DNA of 36,226 bases from Bacteroides caecigallinarum (GTDB lineage: Bacteria > Bacteroidota > Bacteroidia > Bacteroidales > Bacteroidaceae), in the NCBI RefSeq assembly GCF_016901995.1, contig NZ_JACJLE010000044.1, forward strand, positions 1 to 36,226, written 5' to 3'. A model generated the notes under the pieces. The model saw nothing but the letters and a program-made list of their open reading frames with translations. It was not told the origin of the DNA and did no database searches. Below, one piece after another: positions 16,927 to 25,313 of this stretch; the stretch's first letter is position 1, and every line of letters begins with the position of its first letter. The position numbers were made by a program, and so were the translations under genes.

Positions 16927-18120
16927 ATGATGAAAGGTAAAAAAATAGTACTTGGCATCACTGGAAGTATTGCCGCATATAAGGCGGCAGTACTTGCCAG
17001 AGCATTGATAAAGAAGGGTGCCGAAGTACAAATCGTTATAACTCCTGCAGGGAAAGAGTTTATCACACCACTTACACTGTCCACCATAACAAGCAAACCA
17101 GTCATTAGCGAGTTCTTTGCTCGCAGGGATGGAACATGGCACAGCCACGTTGACCTCGGACTGTGGGCAGACGCAATGCTGATAGCTCCTGCCACTGCAT
17201 CTACTATAGGGAAAATGGCAAACGGCATTGCCGACAATATGCTTATCACCACATACCTGTCGATGAAAGCACCGGTATTCGTGGCACCGGCAATGGATCT
17301 TGATATGTTTGCACACCCGTCAACACAAAAAAATCTTGACACACTGAGGTCATACGGAAACATTATCATCGAACCGGGCGAAGGTGAACTGGCAAGCCAT
17401 CTTGTAGGCAAAGGAAGAATGGAAGAACCGGAAAACATCGTTGCCGTACTGGAGGATTTCTTCGCAAAAAAGTCAGATCTAGCCGGAAAGAAGGTGATGA
17501 TTACCGCCGGTCCTACTTACGAAAAGATTGACCCTGTAAGATTTATCGGTAACTACTCTTCAGGCAAAATGGGTTACGCCCTGGCTGAATGCTGTGCGGA
17601 AAGAGGAGCCGAAGTTACTCTTATCAGCGGACCTGTAAGCATTACGGCAAAGCATCCTAACATCAGAACAATCAGTGTAGAGAGTGCAGATGAAATGTAT
17701 CAGGCAGCTACAAAGGAGTTCGGTTCAAGCGATGCAGCAATACTGTGTGCGGCAGTAGCTGACTTCACTCCTGAAACAAAGGCTGAACAAAAAATAAAGC
17801 GCGAAAAAGACGACCTGATAATTAAGCTGAAACCTACGCAGGACATAGCTGCTGCACTGGGAAAAATAAAGAAAGACAATCAGGTAATGGTGGGATTTGC
17901 ACTTGAAACAAACGATGAAATGGAACATGCCAAAAGCAAGCTGGAAAGAAAAAATCTTGACTTCATCGTTCTTAACTCACTGAACGACAAGGGAGCTGGT
18001 TTCAGACATGATACAAACAAGATTACCATCATCGACAAGGAGAACGTAATCGAATTCCCGCTAAAAAATAAGAAAGAAGTGGCTACAGACATAATTAACC
18101 ATTTGGCAGAAATATTATAA
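16927..18120 (+). CDS. coaBC: Phosphopantothenoylcysteine synthetase/decarboxylase CoaBC
   Basis: This 397-residue bifunctional enzyme performs two steps of coenzyme A synthesis: ligation of cysteine to 4'-phosphopantothenate and FMN-dependent decarboxylation to 4'-phosphopantetheine. The N-terminal flavoprotein half (~1-185) shows GITGSIAAYK and the catalytic His74 region (HSHVDL). The C-terminal ligase half starts near ~188 with KKVMITAGPTYEKIDPVRFI, followed by SSGKMGYALAE and a late Lys-rich KLKPTQDI. Two flavoprotein positions differ from E. coli: PAMD where E. coli has PAMN (Asp124), and Ser157 in LASHLVGKGRM where E. coli has Cys158. It starts 7 nt after the exonuclease gene and ends 2 nt before recN. 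Confidence 0.95.
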   Translation: MMKGKKIVLGITGSIAAYKAAVLARALIKKGAEVQIVITPAGKEFITPLTLSTITSKPVISEFFARRDGTWHSHVDLGLWADAMLIAPATASTIGKMANGIADNMLITTYLSMKAPVFVAPAMDLDMFAHPSTQKNLDTLRSYGNIIIEPGEGELASHLVGKGRMEEPENIVAVLEDFFAKKSDLAGKKVMITAGPTYEKIDPVRFIGNYSSGKMGYALAECCAERGAEVTLISGPVSITAKHPNIRTISVESADEMYQAATKEFGSSDAAILCAAVADFTPETKAEQKIKREKDDLIIKLKPTQDIAAALGKIKKDNQVMVGFALETNDEMEHAKSKLERKNLDFIVLNSLNDKGAGFRHDTNKITIIDKENVIEFPLKNKKEVATDIINHLAEIL

Positions 18121-18122
18121 TC

Positions 18123-19784
18123 ATGCTACAGTCTATATTCATCCAGAACTACGCACTTATTGATAAACTTGATATAACTTTCGAACCCGGATTTTCCGTT
18201 ATCACCGGAGAAACGGGAGCCGGAAAATCAATCATTCTTGGTGCAATCGGCCTTCTGTTAGGACAAAGGGCAGACGTAAAGGCTATACGCAACGGGGCCA
18301 CGAAATGTATCGTGGAAGCGAAATTCAGCATAGCATCATACGGTATGGAAGAGTTCTTCAAGGCAAACGACATTGAATACGACAGCGAAGAATGTATAAT
18401 CCGCCGCGAAGTAAACATAAACGGGAAAAGCAGGGCTTTCATAAATGATACTCCTGCATCGTTGTCGCAGATGAAAGTGCTTGGAGAGAAGCTGATTGAC
18501 GTACACAGCCAGCACCAGAACCTATTAATAAACAAGGAAGGCTTTCAGCTGAATATTCTGGATATTCTAGCTCAGGACATCAAAGAACTGACTGACTATC
18601 AGAACGAATACAATGAATACAGGAAAGTAAGCCGCGAACTGGATGAATGTATCAGACAAGCCGAGGAGACAAGAAAAGAAGAAGACTATATCCGATTCCA
18701 ACTCCAGCAGCTTGATGAAGCGGAACTGAAAGAAGGCGAAGTAGCCGAGCTTGAGCAGGAAGCAGAAACCCTGACCCATGCAGAAGACATAAAGGCAGGA
18801 CTTTACCGCTCGGCTCAAAATATAGGCAGCGACGAAGGAGGATGCGTAACGCTTATCAAGGACAGTATAAACACTTTGCAAACGGTTTGCAAAGTATTTG
18901 CAAAAGCCAATGAATGGAAAGAAAGACTTGAAAGCTGCTACATTGAGATAAAAGACATCTCGCACGACATGGAGAACGCACAGGAAGCAATAGAATTCAA
19001 TCCTTCAAGACTTGATTTCGTAAATTCCCGCCTCAACATGATATACTCGATGATGCAGAAACATCATGTAAAGACTGATACGGAACTTATCGAGATAGCC
19101 GAAAACTACAGGCAACAACTCGACATGATAACATCATCTGACGAACGTATTTCCGAACTGGAAAACAAAAAGAAAAAATTGTACGACAGTGTAATACGTA
19201 AAGCAGAAGTCCTGACAGCCTTGCGTACGGAAAGCGCAGGTAAAATCCAGTCACAGATGGAGTCACTGCTGATTCCGCTAGGAATGCCTAATGTGAAATT
19301 TGCAGTAGAGATATGCAGAAAAAAAGAGCCGGATATTAACGGTCTGGATGCAGTGAACTTCCTGTTCTCTGCCAACAAGAACGGAACCTTGCAGAATGTG
19401 GCTTCCATAGCTTCCGGCGGTGAAATTGCCAGAGTGATGCTTTCACTGAAAGCCATGATAGCCGGAGCAGTGAAACTTCCGACAATAATCTTCGATGAGA
19501 TTGATACAGGTGTATCAGGTTCCATTGCAGAGAAAATGGCACTGATAATGCAGGATATGGGACGACAGAACAGACAGGTACTGAGCATCACACACCTGCC
19601 ACAGATAGCGGCCAGAGGCAATGCACACTACAAAGTATATAAGGAAGATACCGAAACCGGAACAAACAGCCATATCATACGCCTCACAGACGAGGAACGT
19701 ATAGACGAAATAGCAAATATGCTTAGTGGTTCTACAATGACAGAGGCTGCTAGAAACAATGCCAGGTCTTTGCTCGGACTTTAA
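18123..19784 (+). CDS. recN: DNA repair protein RecN
   Basis: This 553-residue SMC-like ATPase acts in double-strand-break repair and recombination. The N-terminal ATP-binding half shows Walker A GETGAGKS (residues 29-36), the HSQHQNL segment typical of RecN, then two coiled-coil arms (~150-235 and ~285-370), and the C-terminal half with the ABC signature ASGGEIARVMLS (~430) and Walker B IIFDEIDTGVSG (~455). Length is standard. The start codon lies 2 nt after the coaBC stop codon, so translation is probably coupled. RecN often neighbours cofactor and NAD kinase genes; here it follows coaBC. No LexA-like operator was recognised upstream. Confidence 0.96.
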   Translation: MLQSIFIQNYALIDKLDITFEPGFSVITGETGAGKSIILGAIGLLLGQRADVKAIRNGATKCIVEAKFSIASYGMEEFFKANDIEYDSEECIIRREVNINGKSRAFINDTPASLSQMKVLGEKLIDVHSQHQNLLINKEGFQLNILDILAQDIKELTDYQNEYNEYRKVSRELDECIRQAEETRKEEDYIRFQLQQLDEAELKEGEVAELEQEAETLTHAEDIKAGLYRSAQNIGSDEGGCVTLIKDSINTLQTVCKVFAKANEWKERLESCYIEIKDISHDMENAQEAIEFNPSRLDFVNSRLNMIYSMMQKHHVKTDTELIEIAENYRQQLDMITSSDERISELENKKKKLYDSVIRKAEVLTALRTESAGKIQSQMESLLIPLGMPNVKFAVEICRKKEPDINGLDAVNFLFSANKNGTLQNVASIASGGEIARVMLSLKAMIAGAVKLPTIIFDEIDTGVSGSIAEKMALIMQDMGRQNRQVLSITHLPQIAARGNAHYKVYKEDTETGTNSHIIRLTDEERIDEIANMLSGSTMTEAARNNARSLLGL

Positions 19785-19819
19785 TCCATTATTGAATTAA
19801 AACAATTAGACATACAGAT

Positions 19820-20572
19820 ATGATTGAAAAAAATGAAATGATATTCGGTGTAAGAGCCGTAATTGAAGCGATACAGGCAGGAAAAGAAATTGACAAAATT
19901 CTGGTAAAGAAAGACATCCAGAGTGATTTGTCGAAAGAGCTTTTTGCTGCATTGAAAGATACACAGATACCAGTACAGAGAGTACCGGTGGAAAGAATAA
20001 ACAAGATAACACGCAAAAACCATCAGGGAGTGGTGGCTTTCATCTCTCCTATCACATATCAGAAAACGGAAGATATAGTACCTTTCCTTTTCGAGAAGGG
20101 TAAAAATCCTCTGATAATACTCCTTGACGGACTTACAGATGTACGTAACTTCGGTGCAATAGCACGTACATGCGAATGTGCCGGTGTGGATGCCATTATC
20201 ATACCGTCAAAGAACAGTGTGAGCGTAAATGCTGATGCCATCAAGACCTCTGCGGGAGCACTCCACACAATACCTGTTTGTCGCGAAAGCAACATCACAA
20301 ACACCATAAAATTTCTGAAAGACAGTGGCTTCAGCATTGTAGCTGCTACAGAAAAAGGTGATTATGACTACACTAAAGGCGACTACACAAAACCTACATG
20401 TATAATAATGGGAGCAGAAGACACCGGTGTGCCTTACGAACATCTCGCTCTCTGCGACGAATGGATTAAAATACCTCTGTTCGGTACAATAGAATCACTC
20501 AACGTATCTGTAGCAGCAGGAATCCTTATATACGAAGCCATCAAACAACGTGGTTTCTCTACTGAAGAATAA
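19820..20572 (+). CDS. rlmB: 23S rRNA 2'-O-ribose methyltransferase, RlmB/TrmH (SpoU) family
   Basis: This 250-residue SPOUT-class methyltransferase has an N-terminal substrate-binding domain (~1-75, FGVRAVIEAI) and a C-terminal knotted SAM-binding domain. The three SpoU motifs are visible: LTDVRNFGAIARTCECAGVD, IIMGAEDTGVP and LNVSVAAGILIYEA. RlmB methylates G2251 of 23S rRNA; the same architecture occurs in some tRNA-directed relatives, so the exact target is inferred. It lies 35 nt after recN with no separate promoter visible, inside the dnaN-lgt run. Confidence 0.93.
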   Translation: MIEKNEMIFGVRAVIEAIQAGKEIDKILVKKDIQSDLSKELFAALKDTQIPVQRVPVERINKITRKNHQGVVAFISPITYQKTEDIVPFLFEKGKNPLIILLDGLTDVRNFGAIARTCECAGVDAIIIPSKNSVSVNADAIKTSAGALHTIPVCRESNITNTIKFLKDSGFSIVAATEKGDYDYTKGDYTKPTCIIMGAEDTGVPYEHLALCDEWIKIPLFGTIESLNVSVAAGILIYEAIKQRGFSTEE

Positions 20573-20589
20573 TAATACCGGACAATATC

Positions 20590-22290
20590 ATGAGGAAAAC
20601 AATTTTTATTACAATATGTGCCATGGGTATAAGTGGCTTATGGGCACAGGAATTACCTAAATGGTCAAAGAAAGCACGAAAAGCCGTTTTCTCAGTTATC
20701 ACATACAACGCAGACAATAAAATATTAAATACCGGAAACGGTTTTTATATCGATTCTGAAGGAACAGGAGTATCGGACTATAGTCTGTTTAAAGGAGCCC
20801 ACAAAGCTGTAGTAGTAACATCAGACGGAAAGGAACTGCCTGTAACTCTGATTCTGGGAGCTAACGACATGTACGACGTGGTACGATTCAAGACAGAAAC
20901 GCCCAAAAAACAGGAGTCACTGACTCCTGCTACCACACAAGGAAAGGAAAACGAGAAGGTCTATATAATGCCTTACTCAACACAAAACTCAATAAACGGG
21001 ATTTCAGGTACCATACAAAACGTTGACTCTATAGGAAATAATTCTTTCTATTATACACTGTCAATGAGTACAGGAGCCAAAGATGTCAGTTGTCCTGTAA
21101 TGAACGAGAACGGAGAAGTGATAGGTATGATTCAAAGAAATTCTGACAGCGAAGACCAGAAAAGTTATGCTTTGGGAATTAACTTTGCAAAAAGTCTGTC
21201 AATCAATGCCCTCTCAGGCAGTGATGCGACACTGAAATCCATAAAAATTAAGAAAGGTCTGCCCGAAGACGAATCCCAGGCATTGGTATTCCTCTACATG
21301 ATGTCGTCACAGCTTGAAGCAGAAGAATATCTTTCCATACTGAATGACTTCATAAATATGTATCCAAACAATATGGAAGGCTATCTAAGACGTGCTACAT
21401 ATTATATGGACAAGAATTCCGATGAGTTTGTCAGCAAAGTAGAGGATGATCTGAAAAAGACAGCTGAAGTTGCAGAAAATAAAGCAGAAGCTCATTATGG
21501 AATAGCCAAGCTTATATATAATTACAGCATCAGCAATACGAAAAAGCCGGAAAAGGCAAACTGGACTCTGGAAAGGGCATTGGATGAAACAAATCAGGCG
21601 ATATCTGTTTCTGCTGAAGGATTATACTATCAGTTGCAGGGCGATATTTACTTCGCAATGAAAGACTATAAGAGTGCTGCAACAGCATATGAAAATGTAT
21701 GCAAGACTCCTCTAGCCTCAGCTTCGGCTTTCTATGCGGTAGCCAAAGCCAAAGAACTGGTAGAAGGTACAGATAAAAAAGAAATTATAGCACTGATGGA
21801 CAGCGCAATGGCATATTATAATACACCTTATGGCAAGGATGCTGCTCCATATCTGTTCGAACGTGCCCGCATGAAATCGGAAGCAAAGATGTATCGTGAC
21901 GCTGTTTTAGACTACAATGCTTTCTACGATGCCATGCTTGGACAGGTTTCGGCTGAGTTTTACGTAATCCGCCAACAAGCTGAAATGCAATGCCGCATGT
22001 ACCAACAGGCTATCAACGACATAAACAAGGCTGTAGAACTTGAACCGTCGAATAGCGGATATTGGGTTGAGAAAGGAAGCATACATATCCGCCTGAGTCA
22101 GACAGACGAAGCTATAGCAGCTCTTGAAAAGGCTGTTTCTCTCGATCCTAAGAATGCGGATGCATACCGTATGCTGGGTTACTGTCAGATAAAGGGTAAA
22201 GACAAAAAGAAAGGACTTGAAAATCTTAATAAGGCAAAGGAACTGGGTGATACAGTTGCCGAAGACCTGATAAAGAAATACGCAAAATAA
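20590..22290 (+). CDS. Secreted protein with inactive trypsin-like domain and TPR repeats
   Basis: This 566-residue protein has a signal peptide (residues 1-19, ending LWAQ). Residues ~25-205 resemble an HtrA/trypsin-like fold: GNGFYIDSEGTGVSDY corresponds to the segment leading to the catalytic His, YDVVRF (Asp96) to that of the catalytic Asp, and VSCPVMNENGEVIGM to the segment around the catalytic Ser. The His position is Ser65 and the Ser position is Val166, so it should not be a protease. Residues ~225-566 contain TPR units, the clearest at the end (DEAIAALEKAVSLDPKNADA). It is probably a periplasmic scaffold or binding protein. It is 17 nt after rlmB and 12 nt before lgt. Confidence 0.8.
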   Translation: MRKTIFITICAMGISGLWAQELPKWSKKARKAVFSVITYNADNKILNTGNGFYIDSEGTGVSDYSLFKGAHKAVVVTSDGKELPVTLILGANDMYDVVRFKTETPKKQESLTPATTQGKENEKVYIMPYSTQNSINGISGTIQNVDSIGNNSFYYTLSMSTGAKDVSCPVMNENGEVIGMIQRNSDSEDQKSYALGINFAKSLSINALSGSDATLKSIKIKKGLPEDESQALVFLYMMSSQLEAEEYLSILNDFINMYPNNMEGYLRRATYYMDKNSDEFVSKVEDDLKKTAEVAENKAEAHYGIAKLIYNYSISNTKKPEKANWTLERALDETNQAISVSAEGLYYQLQGDIYFAMKDYKSAATAYENVCKTPLASASAFYAVAKAKELVEGTDKKEIIALMDSAMAYYNTPYGKDAAPYLFERARMKSEAKMYRDAVLDYNAFYDAMLGQVSAEFYVIRQQAEMQCRMYQQAINDINKAVELEPSNSGYWVEKGSIHIRLSQTDEAIAALEKAVSLDPKNADAYRMLGYCQIKGKDKKKGLENLNKAKELGDTVAEDLIKKYAK

Positions 22291-22302
22291 GAGACTGCAG
22301 TT

Positions 22303-23133
22303 ATGAACCTTTTGTATATAAACTGGAATCCAGACCCGATAATATTCACATTGGGAGGATTCAGTCTCAGATGGTACAGTGTATTTTGGGTTATCGCCAT
22401 AGCATCTGCCAGCATAGTGGTACACAAAATATTCCAAAAGAGAAAAATGTCCGAAGATGATTACAACAAGCTGTTTGTTTACTCATTCCTCGGTATATTC
22501 ATCGGAGCCCGTCTGGGACACTGCCTGTTCTATGATTTTGCCTATTATTCCGACCATCTGCTTGAGATAGTCCTTCCGGTACGTTTTCTTCCTGATGGCA
22601 GTTGGAAGTTTACAGGATATGCAGGCTTGGCAAGCCATGGGGGAACCATGGGACTTATGCTTACTTTATATCTTTTCTGCAGGAAAACAAAGATTACCTA
22701 TCTGCAGATACTTGATATAATAGCTATGGCAGCACCACTGGCAGCAGGTTTCATAAGAATAGCCAATCTGATGAATTCCGAAATTATAGGTATGCCTACT
22801 TCACTACCATTCGCTTTCATATTCGAACAGGTGGATAATCAGCCAAGACATCCGGCACAGCTGTACGAAGCAATAGCATACTTCATTATCTTCGGAATTA
22901 TGTGGTACGTACAGAACAAGGTTAAATCATATAAGGATGGACTTTACTTCGGCATCTGCATATTTTCAATCTTCACCTTCCGCTTCTTTGTGGAGTTCAT
23001 AAAAGAAAGACAGGTTGATTTTGAAAACTACATGATGATAGATATGGGACAGGTATTGAGCATTCCATTCATTATACTAGGACTATACTTCATAGTCAGA
23101 GGATTGAAGAAACCGGCTATAGAAAAAAGATGA
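22303..23133 (+). CDS. lgt: Prolipoprotein diacylglyceryl transferase
   Basis: This 276-residue inner-membrane enzyme transfers diacylglycerol from phosphatidylglycerol to the lipobox cysteine of prolipoproteins, the first step of lipoprotein maturation. About seven membrane spans are visible. Family motifs are FLGIFIGARLGHCLFY, the catalytic-region SHGGTMG (His of the HGG motif), RIANLMNSEIIG and RHPAQLYEA, and a late Arg-containing span (FRFFVEFIKE). It is the last gene of the dnaN run and is followed by a strong hairpin. Confidence 0.96.
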   Translation: MNLLYINWNPDPIIFTLGGFSLRWYSVFWVIAIASASIVVHKIFQKRKMSEDDYNKLFVYSFLGIFIGARLGHCLFYDFAYYSDHLLEIVLPVRFLPDGSWKFTGYAGLASHGGTMGLMLTLYLFCRKTKITYLQILDIIAMAAPLAAGFIRIANLMNSEIIGMPTSLPFAFIFEQVDNQPRHPAQLYEAIAYFIIFGIMWYVQNKVKSYKDGLYFGICIFSIFTFRFFVEFIKERQVDFENYMMIDMGQVLSIPFIILGLYFIVRGLKKPAIEKR

Positions 23134-23142
23134 TAATAAAAG

Positions 23143-23187
23143 AAATAGAGTGGCGAAACCGAAAAAATCAGTTTCGCCACTCTATTT
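23143..23187. terminator. Bidirectional terminator between lgt and DUF4923 gene
   Basis: Seventeen-bp perfect arms (23143-23159 and 23171-23187) with an 11-nt loop and a T6 run on the right. On the left, an A/G-rich flank supplies a weaker T-run for the opposite direction. Confidence 0.92.
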
Positions 23188-23205
23188 TTTATATCAATGA
23201 TAATT

Positions 23206-23814
23206 TTACTGCTTTTGCATCTCAAATCCTAACAATAAGCCGTCGTATTGAGACAATACGGTATTAAGCGTACTCACTGTTGCATTCGATGACTTTCCGG
23301 CTACGGCACCTGTCACAGCCTGTGCAAGCGACATCAGTTTATCTGCTTTGAACAACAGACTCATTTTTCCACCATTCAGTACAGAAGTAGATATCTGAGC
23401 TGTCATCTTCAGACCTATCTTTGTTTTCAACGTAACTTCTTTAGTATCTTTATTATAACTGTAAGTGCCGTTTACAGTACGTCCTGCCACAGTAGATGTA
23501 TAGGTACTGTCTGCATTGAACACATATACAGTATTTTCGTTGAAACCAAGTTTGGACAGATAGTTACTCATCTGTTCTTCTACTTTCTTCGCTGCAACTT
23601 CACCTCCTGCTTTCGACAGCAGGTCATCACTTTCAAACTTACAGTCCGGAGCAGTGTATTTCCAAGTTCCAACCATTGAAACACTCTCGTTCACTTTGGA
23701 AACTGTTTCTTCCACCTTGTTCACTACCCCACCAAGCACAGACTTCCAGTCCTGTGCAGATACTGCTGTACTTACAGTAAGTATCAAACCTGTCAGAAGA
23801 AATCTACCAATCAT
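23206..23814 (-). CDS. DUF4923 family secreted protein
   Basis: This 202-residue protein has a signal peptide (MIGRFLLTGLILTVSTAVSAQ) and matches my recollection of the DUF4923 family of Bacteroidales, which is lipocalin-like and of unknown function. After a short helix (DWKSVLGGVVNKVEETVSKV) comes the motif VGTWKYTAPDCKFESDDLL and several beta segments (GTYSYNKDTKEVTLKTK), consistent with a small beta-barrel. I chose the ATG at 23814, which is 2 nt after the nadC stop codon; a TTG at 23823 would overlap nadC and only add three residues. It is probably co-transcribed with nadC and ends at the shared hairpin. No link to NAD synthesis is evident. Confidence 0.82.
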   Translation of the reverse strand: MIGRFLLTGLILTVSTAVSAQDWKSVLGGVVNKVEETVSKVNESVSMVGTWKYTAPDCKFESDDLLSKAGGEVAAKKVEEQMSNYLSKLGFNENTVYVFNADSTYTSTVAGRTVNGTYSYNKDTKEVTLKTKIGLKMTAQISTSVLNGGKMSLLFKADKLMSLAQAVTGAVAGKSSNATVSTLNTVLSQYDGLLLGFEMQKQ

Positions 23815-23816
23815 AA

Positions 23817-24671
23817 TCAGCAAGCTTTAAAACTCATGTCAAGTCCCTTTACAGAGTGTGTAAGGGCACCTACCGAAATAAAATCAACTCCACATTCTGC
23901 ATAATCGCGAAGAGTGTCGAAAGTAATACCTCCGGATGATTCGATTTCATATCTGCCGGCAACCATTTCTACAGCCTTACGTGTATTTTCTGGAGTAAAG
24001 TTATCTAGCATAATACGATCTACACCACCAAGGTCGAGAACCTGCTGAAGCTCATCGAAGTTACGAACCTCGATTTCAATCTTCAAGTCCTTGCCTTTAG
24101 CCTTGCAATATTCCTTTGCACGGTTGATAGCCTTGTCGATACCTCCGGCAAAATCCACATGATTGTCTTTCAACAGAATCATATCGAACAAACCTATACG
24201 ATGGTTCACACCACCACCAATCTTCACAGCCATCTTTTCAAGGATACGCATACCAGGAGTTGTCTTTCTTGTATCAAGTACGCGGGTCTTTGTACCTTCC
24301 AGACGTTTCACATACTTGTTTGTCATAGTAGCAATACCACTCATACGCTGCATGATGTTCAGCATCAGACGCTCTGTCTGAAGCAAAGACTGAACTTTTC
24401 CTTCCACTACCATGGCAACATCGCCCGGCTTAACGTGCGCTCCATCGTTGATGAAAACCTCAACCCTCATTGTAGGGTCAAAACGGTTGAACACTTCCTT
24501 TGCTATTTCAATACCTGCCAGGATACCTTCTTCCTTGATAAGAAGTTTTGACTTACCCATTGCATCAGCAGGGATACATGAGAGTGTTGTATGGTCGCCA
24601 TCACCTATATCTTCAGCGAAAGACAGGTCTATAAGGCGATCTATCAGATCTTTTACTACTTTCTCGTCCAT
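23817..24671 (-). CDS. nadC: Nicotinate-nucleotide pyrophosphorylase (carboxylating)
   Basis: This 284-residue quinolinate phosphoribosyltransferase converts quinolinate and PRPP into nicotinate mononucleotide in de novo NAD synthesis. Typical motifs are EDIGDGDHTT near the N-terminus, LQTERLMLNIMQRMSGIAT, DTRKTTPGMRILEK (substrate-binding Arg and Lys), GGGVNHRIGLFDMILLKDNH, and EIEVRNFDELQ with IMLDNF and SSGGI late in the protein. Length is normal. nadA and nadB are not in the window. It is transcribed from a promoter interlocked with that of divergent rlmH. Confidence 0.97.
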   Translation of the reverse strand: MDEKVVKDLIDRLIDLSFAEDIGDGDHTTLSCIPADAMGKSKLLIKEEGILAGIEIAKEVFNRFDPTMRVEVFINDGAHVKPGDVAMVVEGKVQSLLQTERLMLNIMQRMSGIATMTNKYVKRLEGTKTRVLDTRKTTPGMRILEKMAVKIGGGVNHRIGLFDMILLKDNHVDFAGGIDKAINRAKEYCKAKGKDLKIEIEVRNFDELQQVLDLGGVDRIMLDNFTPENTRKAVEMVAGRYEIESSGGITFDTLRDYAECGVDFISVGALTHSVKGLDMSFKAC

Positions 24672-24699
24672 AATGTTACAGATTTATTGAATTATAATG

Positions 24700-24730
24700 C
24701 AAAGGTATAGATTATTCGTATCTTTGCAAA
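24700..24730 (-). promoter_or_regulatory. Predicted nadC promoter
   Basis: On the minus strand TTTG (24730-24727), a 19-bp spacer and TACCTTTG (24707-24700) match the consensus. The -33 box lies in the palindrome CTTTGCAAAG, whose left half is part of the rlmH -7 box on the other strand. Confidence 0.75.
24719..24726 (+). promoter_or_regulatory. Predicted rlmH -7 box
   Basis: TATCTTTG fits the TAnnTTTG consensus and lies 33 bp before the rlmH start. No good -33 box is seen at the usual distance. The box sits inside the spacer of the opposing nadC promoter and abuts its -33 box, so the two promoters cannot be occupied together. Confidence 0.5.
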
Positions 24731-24759
24731 GCCGTAATTTATAAAAACAGAAAACGAAT

Positions 24760-25233
24760 ATGAAATTTATATTACTTGTAGTAGGCAAGACAGTGGAAAA
24801 ACACTACATCACTGCCATAAACGACTATGTGGAGAGAACCAAACACTATACTTCGTTCGACATGGAAGTTATCCCCGAACTGAAGAACACCAAGAGCCTT
24901 AGCATGGAGCAACAAAAGGAGAAAGAAGGTGAACTGATTCTGAAAGCCATACAGCCGGGCGACGTAGTGGTACTGCTGGATGAACACGGTAAAGAATTCC
25001 GCTCAATTGAGTTTGCCGACTGGGTTGAGAAGAAAATGCATACCGTGAACAAACGTCTGGTATTCATCATAGGTGGCCCCTATGGATTTGCTCCATCGGT
25101 ATATGCAGCAGCTCAAGAAAAGATTTCTCTGTCGAAAATGACATTCTCTCATCAGATGATACGCCTCATATTCGTGGAACAGCTATACAGGGCTATGACT
25201 ATCCTGAACAATGGTCCATATCATCACGAATAA
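24760..25233 (+). CDS. rlmH: 23S rRNA (pseudouridine1915-N3)-methyltransferase
   Basis: This 157-residue SPOUT methyltransferase modifies pseudouridine 1915 in helix 69 of 23S rRNA at the subunit interface. The full family pattern is present: MKFILLVVGKT at the start, VVLLDEHGKEFRSIEFA, the SAM-binding loop FIIGGPYGF, and the C-terminal FSHQMIRLIFVEQLYRA ending in NGPYHHE. Length is typical. It is monocistronic, with a hairpin directly downstream. Confidence 0.97.
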   Translation: MKFILLVVGKTVEKHYITAINDYVERTKHYTSFDMEVIPELKNTKSLSMEQQKEKEGELILKAIQPGDVVVLLDEHGKEFRSIEFADWVEKKMHTVNKRLVFIIGGPYGFAPSVYAAAQEKISLSKMTFSHQMIRLIFVEQLYRAMTILNNGPYHHE

Positions 25234-25248
25234 CATATATCAAATAAA

Positions 25249-25300
25249 AAGAATAAATCCGCTTCCCTGCATTTTTTCTCAGAGAAGCGGATTTATTCTT
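25249..25300. terminator. Bidirectional terminator between rlmH and glucosaminidase gene
   Basis: Perfect 17-bp arms (25249-25265 and 25284-25300) enclose an 18-nt T-rich loop. A-rich and T-rich flanks support termination from both sides. Confidence 0.88.
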
Positions 25301-25313
25301 TAATGTCTAGATT

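Noticed and set aside
23815..23823. TTG start for the DUF4923 gene overlapping nadC
   Set aside because: The ATG at 23814 gives a clean signal peptide and sits 2 nt after the nadC stop codon.
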